Notes under the pieces: generated by a model
Seen by the model: the letters and a program-made list of their open reading frames with translations, nothing else
The model's database searches: none
Told to the model about the DNA's origin: nothing
Part shown: piece after piece, positions 17,801 to 28,600 of the stretch
Position numbering within the stretch: position 1 is the first letter of the stretch
Layout: each line of letters starts with the position of its first letter
Source: Psychroserpens ponticola
Lineage (GTDB): Bacteria > Bacteroidota > Bacteroidia > Flavobacteriales > Flavobacteriaceae
Length of the DNA: 64,000 nucleotides
NCBI RefSeq assembly: GCF_023556315.2
Contig: NZ_CP116221.1
Span: 2,119,001-2,183,000, forward strand
Direction: 5' to 3'
Position numbers and translations under genes: made by a program

Positions 17801-19647
17801 CCACTTCATCTTTTCCTATTGAAGTAGGTACAAATCCTGTATATAACGAACCTTCAGATATATTTATCTGTGATGATATTACTAATGATGGTAGTGTAGA
17901 ATTTGATTTTAACGTACAACTTGCAGAAATCACTCAAGGTATAAGTGAAATTGAAGAAGTTAGCTTTCATACATCTCAAGGCAATGCTGAAAACAATATC
18001 AATCCACTACCTCTAAATTTCAGCAATACTGTTAATCCACAACAAATTTATGTAAGAATTAACAATGGAACCATTTGCGAATCATACACTTCTTTTGTTC
18101 TTAATGTTATCGCAGCTCCAAATATAAATATGCCGCAACCATTAATACAATGTGATGACGATTATGATGGAATTGTAACTTTTGATTTAACATTGTCAGA
18201 ATTCGATATACTAGATGTTAGGCAAGATAATATTGTAATTACATACCATGAAACTCTTGAAGATTCATTTTTACAAACAAATACTATTGCAGATCCTACA
18301 AACTATACAAACCTTACTGATCCACAAACAGTTTATGTTCGTGTGACAAATTCTCTTTCTGATTGCTTTGTATCTGTACCTTTAGAACTTATAGTCAACT
18401 TACCACCTGCAATTAACGAAATTGCAAGTTATACCATTTGTGATAATGCTACCGATACCACTGATTTAACGGAAATTAATTCAGTCATTTTAGAACAAAG
18501 TGCCAATGTGATCATAAATTATTATCCAACACAACTAGATGCCGAAAATCTAACAAATGTTTTAAATTTTAATTACAATTACCAATCTACAAATGATATA
18601 ATCTTTGCTCGTATAGAATTTTCTACAACACATTGTTTTTACATTCATGAATTTAGTCTTTTGGTGAATCCTGCTCCTATTGCAAATCAACCTAATGATA
18701 TAATTTCTTGTGACGACGACTATGATGGCTTTATTGAAATAGATCTTAGTCAACAAAATGCTATCGTTTTAGGAGGACAGAGTCCAACAAACTTTACAGT
18801 AAGTTACTATGATGATGATATACTGGCTGAAGAAGCAGAAGGTGTTTTACCTACACTTTATGATGTTTATGACGGACAAAACATCTATGTTAGAGTTGAA
18901 AATAATGTAACAGGATGTTTCACACTCACTCAATTCACTGCAATTGTAAATCCAAAACCAATCGTTGATATTGGAAGTCAAGTAATTTGTTTGGAGAACT
19001 TACCATTACTCGTAAGCGCTAACACAAATCAAAGTGGCGACCAATATTTATGGTCTACTAATGAAACAACTCCAGAAATCGAAATTACTCAAGTTGGCAC
19101 GTACTCTGTGACAGTAACCTCACCTTTTGGTTGTGAAACATCTGAAGTATTTACCGTTACAGAATCTGAAACTGCAACAATAGAATTAACTGAAACAATT
19201 GATTTTTCAGACCCAAACAATATTACAGTTACAGTTAGCGGAATTGGTAATTACATGTACCAATTAGATGACGACGAACCTCAACTTTCAAATGTATTTC
19301 AAAATGTAAGTATTGGTTATCATACCATTAAAATAATAGACATGAATGGCTGTGCTGAAGTTTCAAAAGAAATAGTAGTTATTGATGCACCAAAATTCAT
19401 GACACCAAATGATGATGGCTATTTTGACACTTGGCATATAACTGGTGTAGAAACCTTACCTGGAACTATCATCTATATTTATGATCGTTATGGCAAATTA
19501 TTGACGAAACTAGACTCTTCATCAGATGGATGGAATGGTAGATATAACGGCAACTTAATGCCTGCCAATGATTATTGGTTTTTAGCAAAAGTTAGAAAAG
19601 GAAGTATTGCATTTGATGTCAAAGGGCATTTTACACTCAGACTGTAA
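14803..19647 (+). CDS. Choice-of-anchor L repeat adhesin, T9SS type B (paralogue 1, 11 repeats)
   Basis: A 1614-residue surface protein. Signal peptide MNILKQSLAVLTCLLFGFIS then YSQQ. Residues ~25-270 form the choice-of-anchor L domain (ENGIMLSTG, ILASEEYF, CEYSDGFAFLI, VNTNTIHDEI, FEGYNVGDTNYNGRT, YDSAVFIEG). Next are an Ig-like domain and 11 repeats of about 90 residues, each with a start like CDxDxDG..FDL, a middle NPQTIYVRVEN and a second Cys, then an Ig-like domain and type B sorting domain (PKFMTPNDDG, YDRYGKLL, GWNGRYNG, NDYWF). The ATG at 14803 gives a clean signal; ATG 14770 adds 11 residues and remains possible. The Asp-rich loops suggest Ca2+ binding, by inference. Confidence 0.92.
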   Translation: MNILKQSLAVLTCLLFGFISYSQQISINNTFTEQQLIENNLVQGCVETSNINSEVNGSINGFNSFAYFERAGSNFPFENGIMLSTGNATSGGNTQNNAILNEGGTDWTTDADLETALGISGTLNATSIEFDFVSVSNQIQFNYILASEEYFGNFPCEYSDGFAFLIREVGTSDPYTNIAIIPGTTTPVNTNTIHDEIIGFCAASNEQYFEGYNVGDTNYNGRTSVMTATAAITPNVQYHIKIVIADQTDKNYDSAVFIEGNSFNSNVDLGPDTQTCATDVTLDGNIDNPQAIYTWLHDGVIIPGENQETLNVTQSGDYTVSIEIPLTNSICIIEDTKNVILSSTQSADTISDYQLCDDISGNGIELFDLSTKDSEALASVPSSSYNVSYHYTQNEALTGTNAITSPIQNATNPQTIFVKIEDTVNGCLAYQSFDLIVNPLPNIIDPTALIVCDDTNSDGVTTIDLSQKDDQITSGNFDLLVTYHLTQNDADNGTNSIPLPYVNTNPTETLFVNVTDANTGCSSTTTLDIEVLANPSINTAPQFIDACDADHDGFATFDLTSIIADVLQGTTDVIVTFHETQEDADLGINAIANESNYQNIVSDEQIVFIRVENQATGCGSITPIELHTNLLLTATNLRDVSVCDIGNDGQETFDLVSIADGIIGNLGVILEIDITIDFYLTENERDNQINAIDPLVPFEPTSNPQTLYLVITSPTCQEVDQIEITLNSITEFDSIGYVTICDIDQDGFTAIDLGQFDAEVTNSQPDYTVRYFATEEDADSNSNALPTVYTNVSNPQTIYARIGYSLTGCADINSFEIEVIPAPESNTPTDIIICDADLDGISIINLDSKIFEVVSNTTNLNITFHHSQADADDDINSINTTSSYSAITETLFIRIENNSTGCYTTERFEVIVNTLPVIHPISLYKFCEIGDDGLGEFIFSTQDAEVLNDQTGKEVFYYETALDAENNTNPIDKDNIYENTSNPQTIYIRVENVTDSNCYTTSSFPIEVGTNPVYNEPSDIFICDDITNDGSVEFDFNVQLAEITQGISEIEEVSFHTSQGNAENNINPLPLNFSNTVNPQQIYVRINNGTICESYTSFVLNVIAAPNINMPQPLIQCDDDYDGIVTFDLTLSEFDILDVRQDNIVITYHETLEDSFLQTNTIADPTNYTNLTDPQTVYVRVTNSLSDCFVSVPLELIVNLPPAINEIASYTICDNATDTTDLTEINSVILEQSANVIINYYPTQLDAENLTNVLNFNYNYQSTNDIIFARIEFSTTHCFYIHEFSLLVNPAPIANQPNDIISCDDDYDGFIEIDLSQQNAIVLGGQSPTNFTVSYYDDDILAEEAEGVLPTLYDVYDGQNIYVRVENNVTGCFTLTQFTAIVNPKPIVDIGSQVICLENLPLLVSANTNQSGDQYLWSTNETTPEIEITQVGTYSVTVTSPFGCETSEVFTVTESETATIELTETIDFSDPNNITVTVSGIGNYMYQLDDDEPQLSNVFQNVSIGYHTIKIIDMNGCAEVSKEIVVIDAPKFMTPNDDGYFDTWHITGVETLPGTIIYIYDRYGKLLTKLDSSSDGWNGRYNGNLMPANDYWFLAKVRKGSIAFDVKGHFTLRL
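17869..18708 (+). repeat. Three-repeat cassette A-B-C, single copy in paralogue 1
   Basis: Measured between the first Cys codons of repeat A (ICDDITNDG) and the final repeat Z (SCDDDYDGF), the cassette is 840 bp and encodes repeats A, B (QCDDDYDGIVTFDL) and C (ICDNATDTTDL). A proline-containing NLPPAI linker precedes C. This is the only cassette copy in this gene. Confidence 0.8.
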
Positions 19648-19726
19648 TTTATTGGCCAAATACGTAAACATGCACTTTAACTGATAAAAACTCCTTTAGG
19701 CTTTATAAAACTTTAAAAAACGGATA

Positions 19727-19756
19727 TTTTAATTACCTTCACTAGTTCTAGATTTC
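19727..19756 (+). promoter_or_regulatory. Duplicated promoter region of paralogue 2
   Basis: TAGATTTC (19749-19756) resembles the TAnnTTTG box with a final C, and is preceded by ATATTTTAATTAC. The same block, with few changes, precedes paralogue 3 (TATTTTTAATTAC ... TAGATTTC at 25580-25587), and TATATTTC precedes paralogue 1. The control region was evidently duplicated together with the genes. Confidence 0.5.
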
Positions 19757-19811
19757 ATTACCCTAAAATCTAACCTTTGAAATTAACTATTTAGGTAATT
19801 AATCGTTATAA

Positions 19812-22800
19812 ATGAAGATATTAAAGTGCTTGTGTATTGGACTCCTACTAGGTTCAATGAATACAACATTAGCGCAACAAATTTCAACAGATAGCTCTCA
19901 AACCCTCGAAGCTTTAATACAAGCTAACTTGGGTCAAGGTTGTGTGGAAATATCAAACATATCATCCTCTGTAAACGGTCAATTTGATAGTCTTGATTCT
20001 TTTGGTTCTTTCAACAAAGCAAATTCAAACTTTCCTTTTGAAAACGGAATCATTTTATCAACAGGTAGTATCAGTTCGGCTGGAAACAGTTTTAATCCAA
20101 ATAATTTAAATGAAGGTTCAAATAATTGGCCAACAGATCCAGATTTAGAAACTAATTTAGGTGTTACGAATACCTTAAACGCAACATCTATAGAATTTGA
20201 TTTTGTTTCCGCAGGAAATCTTATTGCTTTTAATTACATATTAGCTTCCGAAGAGTATAATACAAGTTTTCCTTGTCAGTATTCTGATGGCTTTGCATTC
20301 CTGATTAAAAAATCTGACACTCCTGACCCATTTGAAAATATTGCATTGGTTCCTGGAACGTCGATACCTGTAAACACAAACACTATACACGACGAAGTTG
20401 TTGGATTTTGCGATGGACAAAATGCTCAATATTTTGAAGGCTATAATGTTGGAGACACGAATTACAACGGAAGAACTAAAGTCCTAACGGCTAGAGTTAA
20501 CGACATCTCTCCTAATGTTTCCTATCGTATAAAATTAATTATTGCAGATCAAACTGATAGAAACTATGATTCAGCAGTATTTATCGAAGGTACAAGTACG
20601 CTTGCTACAGTCGATTTAGGTGAAGACATTGATACCTGTGGCCAATCCGTACTTCTTAATGGTGATGTTCAAAATAGTCTGGCATCTTATCAATGGTTTG
20701 AAAACAACTTACCAATCGCAGGTGCTAACGACAGTACATTTCAAGCTACAAATTCAGGGACATATAGAGTAGAAATTGATTTGCAAATAAACAGTTCTAG
20801 TTGTATAATAGAAGATGAAATAAATATTGTTTTAGACAACGAACAAAATGTAGATGCCATTACAAACTTTATACGTTGTGATGATGCTTCAAACGATGGT
20901 CATGAGATTTTTGATTTAGCAACCAAAGATAATGAAGTCATAAATGCTGTTTCTTCTGGTAATTATGACATTAGCTATCATCTAACCAATGCTGGTGCTT
21001 TAACAGAAACTGCTACGATTACAGGTCCTTATCAAAACATTACAAATCCTCAAACAATTTATGTAAGAATTGAAGACATAGACACAGAGTGCTTGGCATA
21101 CTCAACTTTTGACCTTGTTGTAAATAATGCTCCAATATACATAGAACCTTCAGATCTTGAAATTTGTGATGATGGTGTGTCAGATGGAATTACAACTATT
21201 AATCTGGATACTAAAACGGATGAAATTACTGCTGGAAACACCAATTTATTAATTAGTTACCATAGTACTCAAGAAGAAGCTGATTTAAACCAAAATGAGA
21301 TTCTTAGTCCATACACGAACACTAATGCATTTGAAACTTTGTTTATACGAATTGAAGATGCTACTTCAGGATGTGTAAACACAACCGAAATGAATATTCA
21401 AGTGTTAGAAAATCCAATTATCAATCAAGAAGTACAATGGATTAATGCTTGTGAAACTGATGGTGATGGATTTGAATTTTTCAATTTAACATCAGTAGTA
21501 GATGAAATTCTTCTAGGACTTACTGGTGTTTCTTATAGTTTTTATGAAACATTAATTGATGCACAAGAAGGAATTAATGTAATTCCTAATACAACAGCAT
21601 ATCAAAATACAACGCCATTTTTTCAATTGGTTTATATAACAGTTACAAATGATGTCACTGGATGTTCTTCAATTATGAGTATTGAACTTCATACTAATAT
21701 CGTTGAATCTGGTTTTAATACGAATGATTTTGGCGTATGTGATGACGCTTCAAATGACGAAATAGCAGATTTTAATTTAAACGATGTAAGAACTGCAATA
21801 TTAGCAAGTTATGTAGGCTTCGATATTTCTTTTTTTGAAAACGAAAATGACCAACTTAATAATAGTAATGCATTAGATCAAGATGTACCTTATACAGCAA
21901 CTTCAATTTCCACAATAATTTATATAACAGCAACAATAGATTCTTGTGATCAATTTAATTCTATTGAACTTGTTATTCATCCTGCAATAAAGATTCAACC
22001 TCTTGAAAGTGTTGAGTATTGCGACACTGATTTTGATGGCTCAACATCAATATTTTTACCAAGTTTTAATGACTATGTTAGCTTTGGAATTGACTTTCCT
22101 AGCGTTAAATATTATATAACAGAACAAAATGCAATTGATAATGAAAACGTATTACCTCAAAATTATACTAATACAGTAAACCCAATTACACTTTATACAA
22201 GAGTCGCAAATACTCAAACAACATGTTATGATATTTCATCATTAGAAATTCTAGTTATTGATCCACCAATAGTCATGCAACCAAGCGATATTATTATTTG
22301 TGATGATGATCAAGATGGATATTCAATTGTAGATTTAGAGAACCGTATTCCTGAAATTGTATCAGATACAACAGACCTTCTTTTTACATTTCACACCACC
22401 TTTGAAGATGCCGATTTTGGGACCAATAGCATATCAACACCAGAGAGTTACAACACGCAAACCGAAACTGTTTTTGTAAGAATAGAAAGCTTAATCACAA
22501 CATGTCATATTATTGTTAATTTCGATGTCATTATAAATACATTACCAGTGTTTATTCCGATATCAAACTTTATTACTTGTGAAAGTGATGATGATGGAAT
22601 AAATGACTTCGTGTTTAATCTAAAAGATGACGAAATATTAAACGGTCAACTTGGTAAACAAGTGCTATATTTTGAAACTGCACAAGATGCTATAAATCGC
22701 AGCAATATAATTGATAAAAATATAACTTACCAAAACGCATCTAACCCTCAAACGATTCATGTTAGAGTAGAGAATCTTACAGATATAGATTGCTTTGGGA

Positions 22801-25481
22801 CGTCATCATTAATTTTAAACGTCACACCATTTCCGCTGTTTAATCAGCCTGTAAGTTATGATGTTTGTGATGATATTTCCAATGATGGTTTTGAAAATTT
22901 TGATTTAACTCAAAAGGTTACAGAAGTTAGTAATAACATTCCCGAAAGTTTAGACATTTCCTTTCATCAAAGTTATAGTGATGCTAATTTAGATTTAAAT
23001 GAATTACCACTTAATTATACCAATATTACCAATCCGCAACTCTTGTATGTAAGAATAGAAAATGGCAGTTTTTGCCACTCACTTTCTACCTTCCTATTAA
23101 ATGTTGTACAAGTTCCTGAAATAAATTCGGCTCCAGACCTAATCAGTTGTGATAATGATTTCGATGGCATAGTCTCATTTGATTTAACACAAATAGAATC
23201 TAATGTCCTTGACGTTAGGATTGACGACATCAACATAAGTTATCATGAAACTTTAGAAAATGCAGAAAACAGCTCTGGAACAATTCTAGATCCAGACAAT
23301 TATACCAACACCTCAAATCCACAAACAGTTTACATAAAAGTCACAAATACACTTTCAAACTGTTATAGTATTCAACCCATAAACTTATCAGTGAATTTAC
23401 CTCCACTGATAAATGCATTTCAGGAGTATCAAATTTGTTATAATTCTACAAGCAGTTTTGATTTGAATGACATTAATTTTATAATCGTTAATGATGATAC
23501 TGATGTGGTTTTTAGCTACTACCAATCACTTTCTGATGCTCAAAATAGCGCTAATGCTTTAGATACGAATTACACCTATTCAACGTCTAACGATACTATT
23601 TTTAGTCGTATTGAATACGCAACAACAGGTTGTTTTTACATCTATCCTTTTGAACTTATTATCAACCCTTTGCCAATAGCAAATCAACCTCCAGGTTTAC
23701 AAGCCTGTGACGATATTTCTAATGATGAAATTGAAAATTTTAATCTATTTTCTGTAAACAATGCTGTTCTTGGGTCTCAAGATTCTAACGATTTTACAGT
23801 AACTTATTTCAATACTCAAGCTGAAGCTGATATTGGAAACAGTCCAGTAACTTATAATTACACAGGACAAGATGGGGAAATTATTTTCGCTCGAATTGAG
23901 AATAACTCTACTGGATGCTATAACTTAACTCAGTTCAATTTAATTGTCAATATTCATCCTAAAGAGCCTTCTCAAATCACAAATTGTGATACAGATTATG
24001 ATGGTTTTACTCCTTTTGATTTAACTCAAGCTGAATCAGAACTTTTCGATATTGTAAATCCTGATAATATCATCTCATATTTTGAGTCTATTGATGACCT
24101 TCAAAATGATATAAATAGCATTGGCAACCCTTCAAACTATATCAATATAACGAGTCCACAAACTATATACATTAAAATATTTAATACTATAGCTAATTGT
24201 TATACACATGTCCCTTTAGAATTGGATGTCAACTTACCTCCTGCTATAGATCCTTTAGATGAATTTGAATTGTGTGATAATGGAGATGACACAGTTACGC
24301 TCTCTGATATCAATTCAAAATTACTTACGCAATCAGCAAATGCTTTCATAGTATATTATTCTACAGAATTTGATGCTATCAATCAAACGAATCCTCTAGA
24401 TGATAATTATGAATATCAATCAACTAATGACACTGTTTTTGCTCGTGTTGAATTTTCAACAACACACTGCTTTCATATTCATGAGTTTAATTTAATAGTC
24501 AATCTACTACCAATTGCAAATACACCTAATAATCTTGAAGCATGTGATGACGATTATGATGGGCTATATTTCTTTGATTTATCATCTCAGAACTTTACAG
24601 TTTTAAATGGACAAAATCCTAATGATTTTACGGTTTCTTATTATGGTAATTTACTATCTGCTGAAGATAACATTGATGCTTTAAATACAATTTATGTAGC
24701 TATTAACAATGAAACCATTTATGTTCGTGTTGAAAACAATACAACTGGATGTTATGACATTACTTCTTTTCAAATAATTATACATCCAAAACCTATTGCA
24801 AATATAGGTTCTCAAGTGATTTGCTTAGAAAACTTACCGTTGACAATAAGTGCTAATACGAATCAAATTGGAGACACCTATTTATGGTCTACAAATCAAA
24901 CATCTCCCGAAATTGAAATCGTTGACATAGGAACCTATTCCGTAACTATAACCTCTCCTTTTGGTTGTGAAACTACAGAAGTATTTACTGTTACAGAATC
25001 TGAAGCAGCAACTATAACCGTTACAGAAAGTATTGATTTCTCAGACCCAAACAATGTAATAGTCACGGTTGATGGAATTGGAAATTACATGTATCAATTA
25101 GGTGATGATGAGCCTCAATTATCAAATGTATTTGAAAACGTGAGCTTAGGATATCACACGCTCACCATAATTGACTTAAATGGTTGTGCTTCCATAACTA
25201 AAGACATTGTAGTTATAGATGCTCCTAAGTTTATGACACCAAACGAAGATGGTCGTTTTGACACATGGCATATTACAGGTGTTGAAACATTACCAGGAAC
25301 AATTATTTACATCTTTGATCGCTACGGAAAACTCATAAAAACATTGACTTCAAATTCTCCAGGATGGAATGGCACTTATAATGGTAGCGTCATGCCAAAT
25401 TCTGATTATTGGTACATCGCGAAAGTAAAAGATGGTGAAAAATCTTTTGAGGTGAAAGGTCATTTTTCTTTAAGACTCTAA
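19812..25481 (+). CDS. Choice-of-anchor L repeat adhesin, T9SS type B (paralogue 2, 14 repeats)
   Basis: A 1889-residue paralogue of the 14803 protein with signal peptide MKILKCLCIGLLLGSMNTTLA then QQ. The choice-of-anchor L domain keeps all motifs (ENGIILSTG, ILASEEYN, CQYSDGFAFLIK, NYDSAVFIEG). An Ig-like domain and 14 Cys-Asp repeats follow. Repeats 1-7 correspond one to one with those of paralogue 1; repeats 8-13 are two A-B-C cassettes; repeat 14 is the terminal type. In repeat 10 the opening Cys-Asp is Cys-Tyr (ICYNSTSSF). The end is the shared Ig-like plus type B sorting domain (PKFMTPNEDG, FDRYGKLI, GWNGTYNG, SDYWY). Expected on the cell surface after T9SS export. Confidence 0.92.
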   Translation: MKILKCLCIGLLLGSMNTTLAQQISTDSSQTLEALIQANLGQGCVEISNISSSVNGQFDSLDSFGSFNKANSNFPFENGIILSTGSISSAGNSFNPNNLNEGSNNWPTDPDLETNLGVTNTLNATSIEFDFVSAGNLIAFNYILASEEYNTSFPCQYSDGFAFLIKKSDTPDPFENIALVPGTSIPVNTNTIHDEVVGFCDGQNAQYFEGYNVGDTNYNGRTKVLTARVNDISPNVSYRIKLIIADQTDRNYDSAVFIEGTSTLATVDLGEDIDTCGQSVLLNGDVQNSLASYQWFENNLPIAGANDSTFQATNSGTYRVEIDLQINSSSCIIEDEINIVLDNEQNVDAITNFIRCDDASNDGHEIFDLATKDNEVINAVSSGNYDISYHLTNAGALTETATITGPYQNITNPQTIYVRIEDIDTECLAYSTFDLVVNNAPIYIEPSDLEICDDGVSDGITTINLDTKTDEITAGNTNLLISYHSTQEEADLNQNEILSPYTNTNAFETLFIRIEDATSGCVNTTEMNIQVLENPIINQEVQWINACETDGDGFEFFNLTSVVDEILLGLTGVSYSFYETLIDAQEGINVIPNTTAYQNTTPFFQLVYITVTNDVTGCSSIMSIELHTNIVESGFNTNDFGVCDDASNDEIADFNLNDVRTAILASYVGFDISFFENENDQLNNSNALDQDVPYTATSISTIIYITATIDSCDQFNSIELVIHPAIKIQPLESVEYCDTDFDGSTSIFLPSFNDYVSFGIDFPSVKYYITEQNAIDNENVLPQNYTNTVNPITLYTRVANTQTTCYDISSLEILVIDPPIVMQPSDIIICDDDQDGYSIVDLENRIPEIVSDTTDLLFTFHTTFEDADFGTNSISTPESYNTQTETVFVRIESLITTCHIIVNFDVIINTLPVFIPISNFITCESDDDGINDFVFNLKDDEILNGQLGKQVLYFETAQDAINRSNIIDKNITYQNASNPQTIHVRVENLTDIDCFGTSSLILNVTPFPLFNQPVSYDVCDDISNDGFENFDLTQKVTEVSNNIPESLDISFHQSYSDANLDLNELPLNYTNITNPQLLYVRIENGSFCHSLSTFLLNVVQVPEINSAPDLISCDNDFDGIVSFDLTQIESNVLDVRIDDINISYHETLENAENSSGTILDPDNYTNTSNPQTVYIKVTNTLSNCYSIQPINLSVNLPPLINAFQEYQICYNSTSSFDLNDINFIIVNDDTDVVFSYYQSLSDAQNSANALDTNYTYSTSNDTIFSRIEYATTGCFYIYPFELIINPLPIANQPPGLQACDDISNDEIENFNLFSVNNAVLGSQDSNDFTVTYFNTQAEADIGNSPVTYNYTGQDGEIIFARIENNSTGCYNLTQFNLIVNIHPKEPSQITNCDTDYDGFTPFDLTQAESELFDIVNPDNIISYFESIDDLQNDINSIGNPSNYINITSPQTIYIKIFNTIANCYTHVPLELDVNLPPAIDPLDEFELCDNGDDTVTLSDINSKLLTQSANAFIVYYSTEFDAINQTNPLDDNYEYQSTNDTVFARVEFSTTHCFHIHEFNLIVNLLPIANTPNNLEACDDDYDGLYFFDLSSQNFTVLNGQNPNDFTVSYYGNLLSAEDNIDALNTIYVAINNETIYVRVENNTTGCYDITSFQIIIHPKPIANIGSQVICLENLPLTISANTNQIGDTYLWSTNQTSPEIEIVDIGTYSVTITSPFGCETTEVFTVTESEAATITVTESIDFSDPNNVIVTVDGIGNYMYQLGDDEPQLSNVFENVSLGYHTLTIIDLNGCASITKDIVVIDAPKFMTPNEDGRFDTWHITGVETLPGTIIYIFDRYGKLIKTLTSNSPGWNGTYNGSVMPNSDYWYIAKVKDGEKSFEVKGHFSLRL
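22866..23705 (+). repeat. A-B-C cassette 1 of paralogue 2
   Basis: 840 bp from the Cys codon of VCDDISNDGFENF to the Cys codon of ACDDISNDEIENF. It encodes repeats A, B (SCDNDFDGIVSF) and C (ICYNSTSSFDL), with the NLPPLI linker before C. Its C repeat (FYIYPF) most resembles that of the second cassette of paralogue 3. Confidence 0.8.
23706..24542 (+). repeat. A-B-C cassette 2 of paralogue 2
   Basis: 837 bp from ACDDISNDEIENF to the terminal repeat ACDDDYDGLYFF. It encodes A, B (NCDTDYDGFTPF) and C (LCDNGDDTVTL), with NLPPAI before C. Its C repeat has the 'EFSTTHCF.IHEF' ending shared with the last C repeat of both other paralogues. Confidence 0.8.
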
Positions 25482-25550
25482 CAAGAATCACTACATTATA
25501 TTGTATTTCAACTAGGAATAAATCCTTTAAACATTGAAAACCACTAGTAT

Positions 25551-25587
25551 TGGGTATTTTTAATTACTTTAATAAATTATAGATTTC
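25551..25587 (+). promoter_or_regulatory. Duplicated promoter region of paralogue 3
   Basis: GGGTATTTTTAATTACTTTAAT followed by TAGATTTC (25580-25587) aligns closely with the block before paralogue 2. It places the transcript start near 25591-25594, compatible with either ATG 25605 or 25641. Confidence 0.5.
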
Positions 25588-25640
25588 GATCCTTAAATTA
25601 TTCTATGATTAATAAACCACTTTACTATACTTCATTTCAA

Positions 25641-28600
25641 ATGAAGATAAGTTTCATTCTGTATGTGTTGTTCTACTTTTTTTCAATTAACATAGTTAAT
25701 GGACAACAAATTTCTACAGATAGTTCTGAAGCTCTTGAAGCACTAATTCAAGCCAATTTAGGACAAGGTTGTGTAGATATTTCTAATATTTCTTCTAATA
25801 TAAATGGTGAAATAAACGGAATTTCAAGTTATGGTTCTTTTGATCGGGACAATTCTGGTTTTCCTTTTCAAAATGGTATCATATTATCTACAGGAAATAT
25901 TGATTCAGCAGGAAACTCAGTCATTACTGATCCGTTAAATGATGGCGAAGATAATTGGTTAACAGATTCAGACCTTGAAAATGCATTAGGCATTACACAA
26001 ACCATAAATGCAACTTCTATAGAATTTGATTTTATTTCTGTAGCAAATCAAATTCAGTTTAATTATTTATTAGCTTCAGAAGAGTATAATACAAATTTCC
26101 CTTGTCAGTATTCTGATGGTTTTGCATTTCTTATTAAAGAAACTGGAACCTCAAATCCTTATTCTAATATTGCTTTAATTCCTGGAACTGCCATTCCTGT
26201 TAACACCAATACCATACACGATGAAATTGTTGGTTTTTGTCCAGCAGAAAATCAATCTTTTTTTGAAGGTTATAATATTGGAGACACCAATTATAATGGA
26301 AGAACAACAGTATTAACTGCAACAGCTACCATTGTTCCTAATGTACAATATCATATTAAATTGGTCATTGCAGATCAAACTGATGAAAATTATGATTCGG
26401 CAGTATTCATAGAAGGAAATAGCTTTAACGCTTCTGTAGATTTAGGTCCAGATATAGTAACTTGCGGTGATTCGGTACTGTTAAATGCTGATATTGAAAA
26501 CAATTTGGCTAGTTACGAATGGTTTCAAAATGGCACTCCAATCTCAGGAGCAACTGCAACAACTTATGAAGCTACCTCATCTGGGACATACAAAGTAGAA
26601 ATTACGATTCAGTTAAATAATACAGAATGTGTAATTGAAGACGACATTGAAATTACACTAAACACAGAACAAAACTCTGGTGTTATTTCTGATTATTTAT
26701 TGTGTGATGATATTTCGAATGATGGTATTGAAACATTTGATTTATCAACTAAAGATTATGAAGTCCTTATATCTGTTCCTCCTTCTAACTACAACATAAC
26801 ATACCATCCAACAGTAGCAGATGCTCAAAATGGAACTAATGCACTTCCAAATATTTATCAAAACACATCAAATCCACAAACAATCTACATCAGAATAGAA
26901 GATATGGACAATGGTTGCTTGGCTTTTTCAACGTTTAATATCATTGTTAATCAAGTTCCAGATGTTATTGATCCTGCAGATGTAGTGGTCTGTGATGATA
27001 CGGTTTCTGATGGTTTTACTTTAATAGATTTAAATCCGACTAGCTTAGAAGTCACAAATGGAAATCCAAATTTATATGTAAGTTATCATTATACACAACA
27101 AGATGCGAATTCTGGAGCCAACCCTGTGTATTCGCCTTATAGCAATATAAATTCAACTGAAACTTTATTTATTCGTGTTTATGATGCAACGACTGGATGC
27201 GTTAATACAACCAGCGTTAACATAACTGTAATAGATAATCCTCCAGTTACTCAAGATGATCTATGGATTAATGCTTGTGAACAAGATTTTGATGGATTTG
27301 CAGATTTTGATTTAACAACTGTAGTGGCTTCTGCTTTACAAGGTTTAACTGGAGTAACAATCTCTTTCCATGAAAATGAGGCAGATGCGCTCACTGGAAA
27401 CAACCCTATAGCTGATCCAGAAAACTACCAAAATGTAATACCTGGTTTACAAATTGTTTACATTAGAGTTGTTGATGATGTTACTGGTTGTACTTCAATA
27501 GTTCCTATAGAATTACATGCTAATATTATTCAAACAGGATTTAGTTCTAATACCTTTTCAGTTTGTGATGATGTTTCCGAAGATGGTATCGAAGATTTTG
27601 ATCTAAATGAAATCGAAACATCTCTGGTTAATGGTTATGACGAGTTTACAATTACCTTTTATGAAACCCTTAACGATCAAAATAATGACACCAACCCTTT
27701 AGATAGTAATGTTCCTTACACTGTAAGTACAAATCCTGCGGTTATTTATGCTACGATTGTAAGTGATATATGTACTGAATATATTGAAATTAATTTAGTA
27801 ATTCAACCTCCAATAGACATCCAAGGTCTTGGCACTGTTGATTATTGTGATGATGATACAGATGGATTTACAACTGTATTTTTAGATTCATTTAACGCTT
27901 ATGTTGCTACAGGTGTAAATGGAGCTAACGTAAGATATTTTTTAACAGAACAGGAAGCAATTGATAACGAAATAGTTTTAGCGCCATATTACTATAATTC
28001 GGTCAATCCTTTTACCATTTATGTAAGAGTAACCAATTCTCAAACGGGTTGTTTTGATATCGCTCCTTTAGAAATAAATGTAACCAGTGCTCCAACTGTT
28101 TTACAACCTAGTGATATTATTGTTTGTGATGATGATCAAGATGGTATATCTACAGTAGATTTAGAAACTCGAATTCCAGAAATTGTTACTAATACAACAG
28201 GACTCAATATTACGTTTTATAATGATTATTGGAATGCCTATGATGCAATAAACGTTATTTCAGATCCAGAGAGTTATACTACAGCTACACAATATATGTA
28301 TGCTAGAGTTGAAGATGATAATACTGGTTGTTTTAGTCTAGTAGGCTTTTATGTATATATCAACACTCTACCTGCATTTATTCCTATTAGTAATTTTGAA
28401 AATTGTGAAGCAGATGGTAATCAAATTGCAGATTTCTTTTTCTATTTAAAAGATACTGAAATTTTAAATGGTCAACCAGGCAAACAAGTCTTATATTTTG
28501 AAACGGCTCAAGATGCCATAGATCGGATAAACATTATTGATAAATATTCTGCCTATCAAAACTTATCTAGTCCTCAAACTATTCATATTCGAGTTGAAAA

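Noticed and set aside
19093-27850. Further sigma-54-like TTGGCAC sites (also at 14218)
   Set aside because: They lie inside coding sequence and lack TTG five bases after GGCAC.
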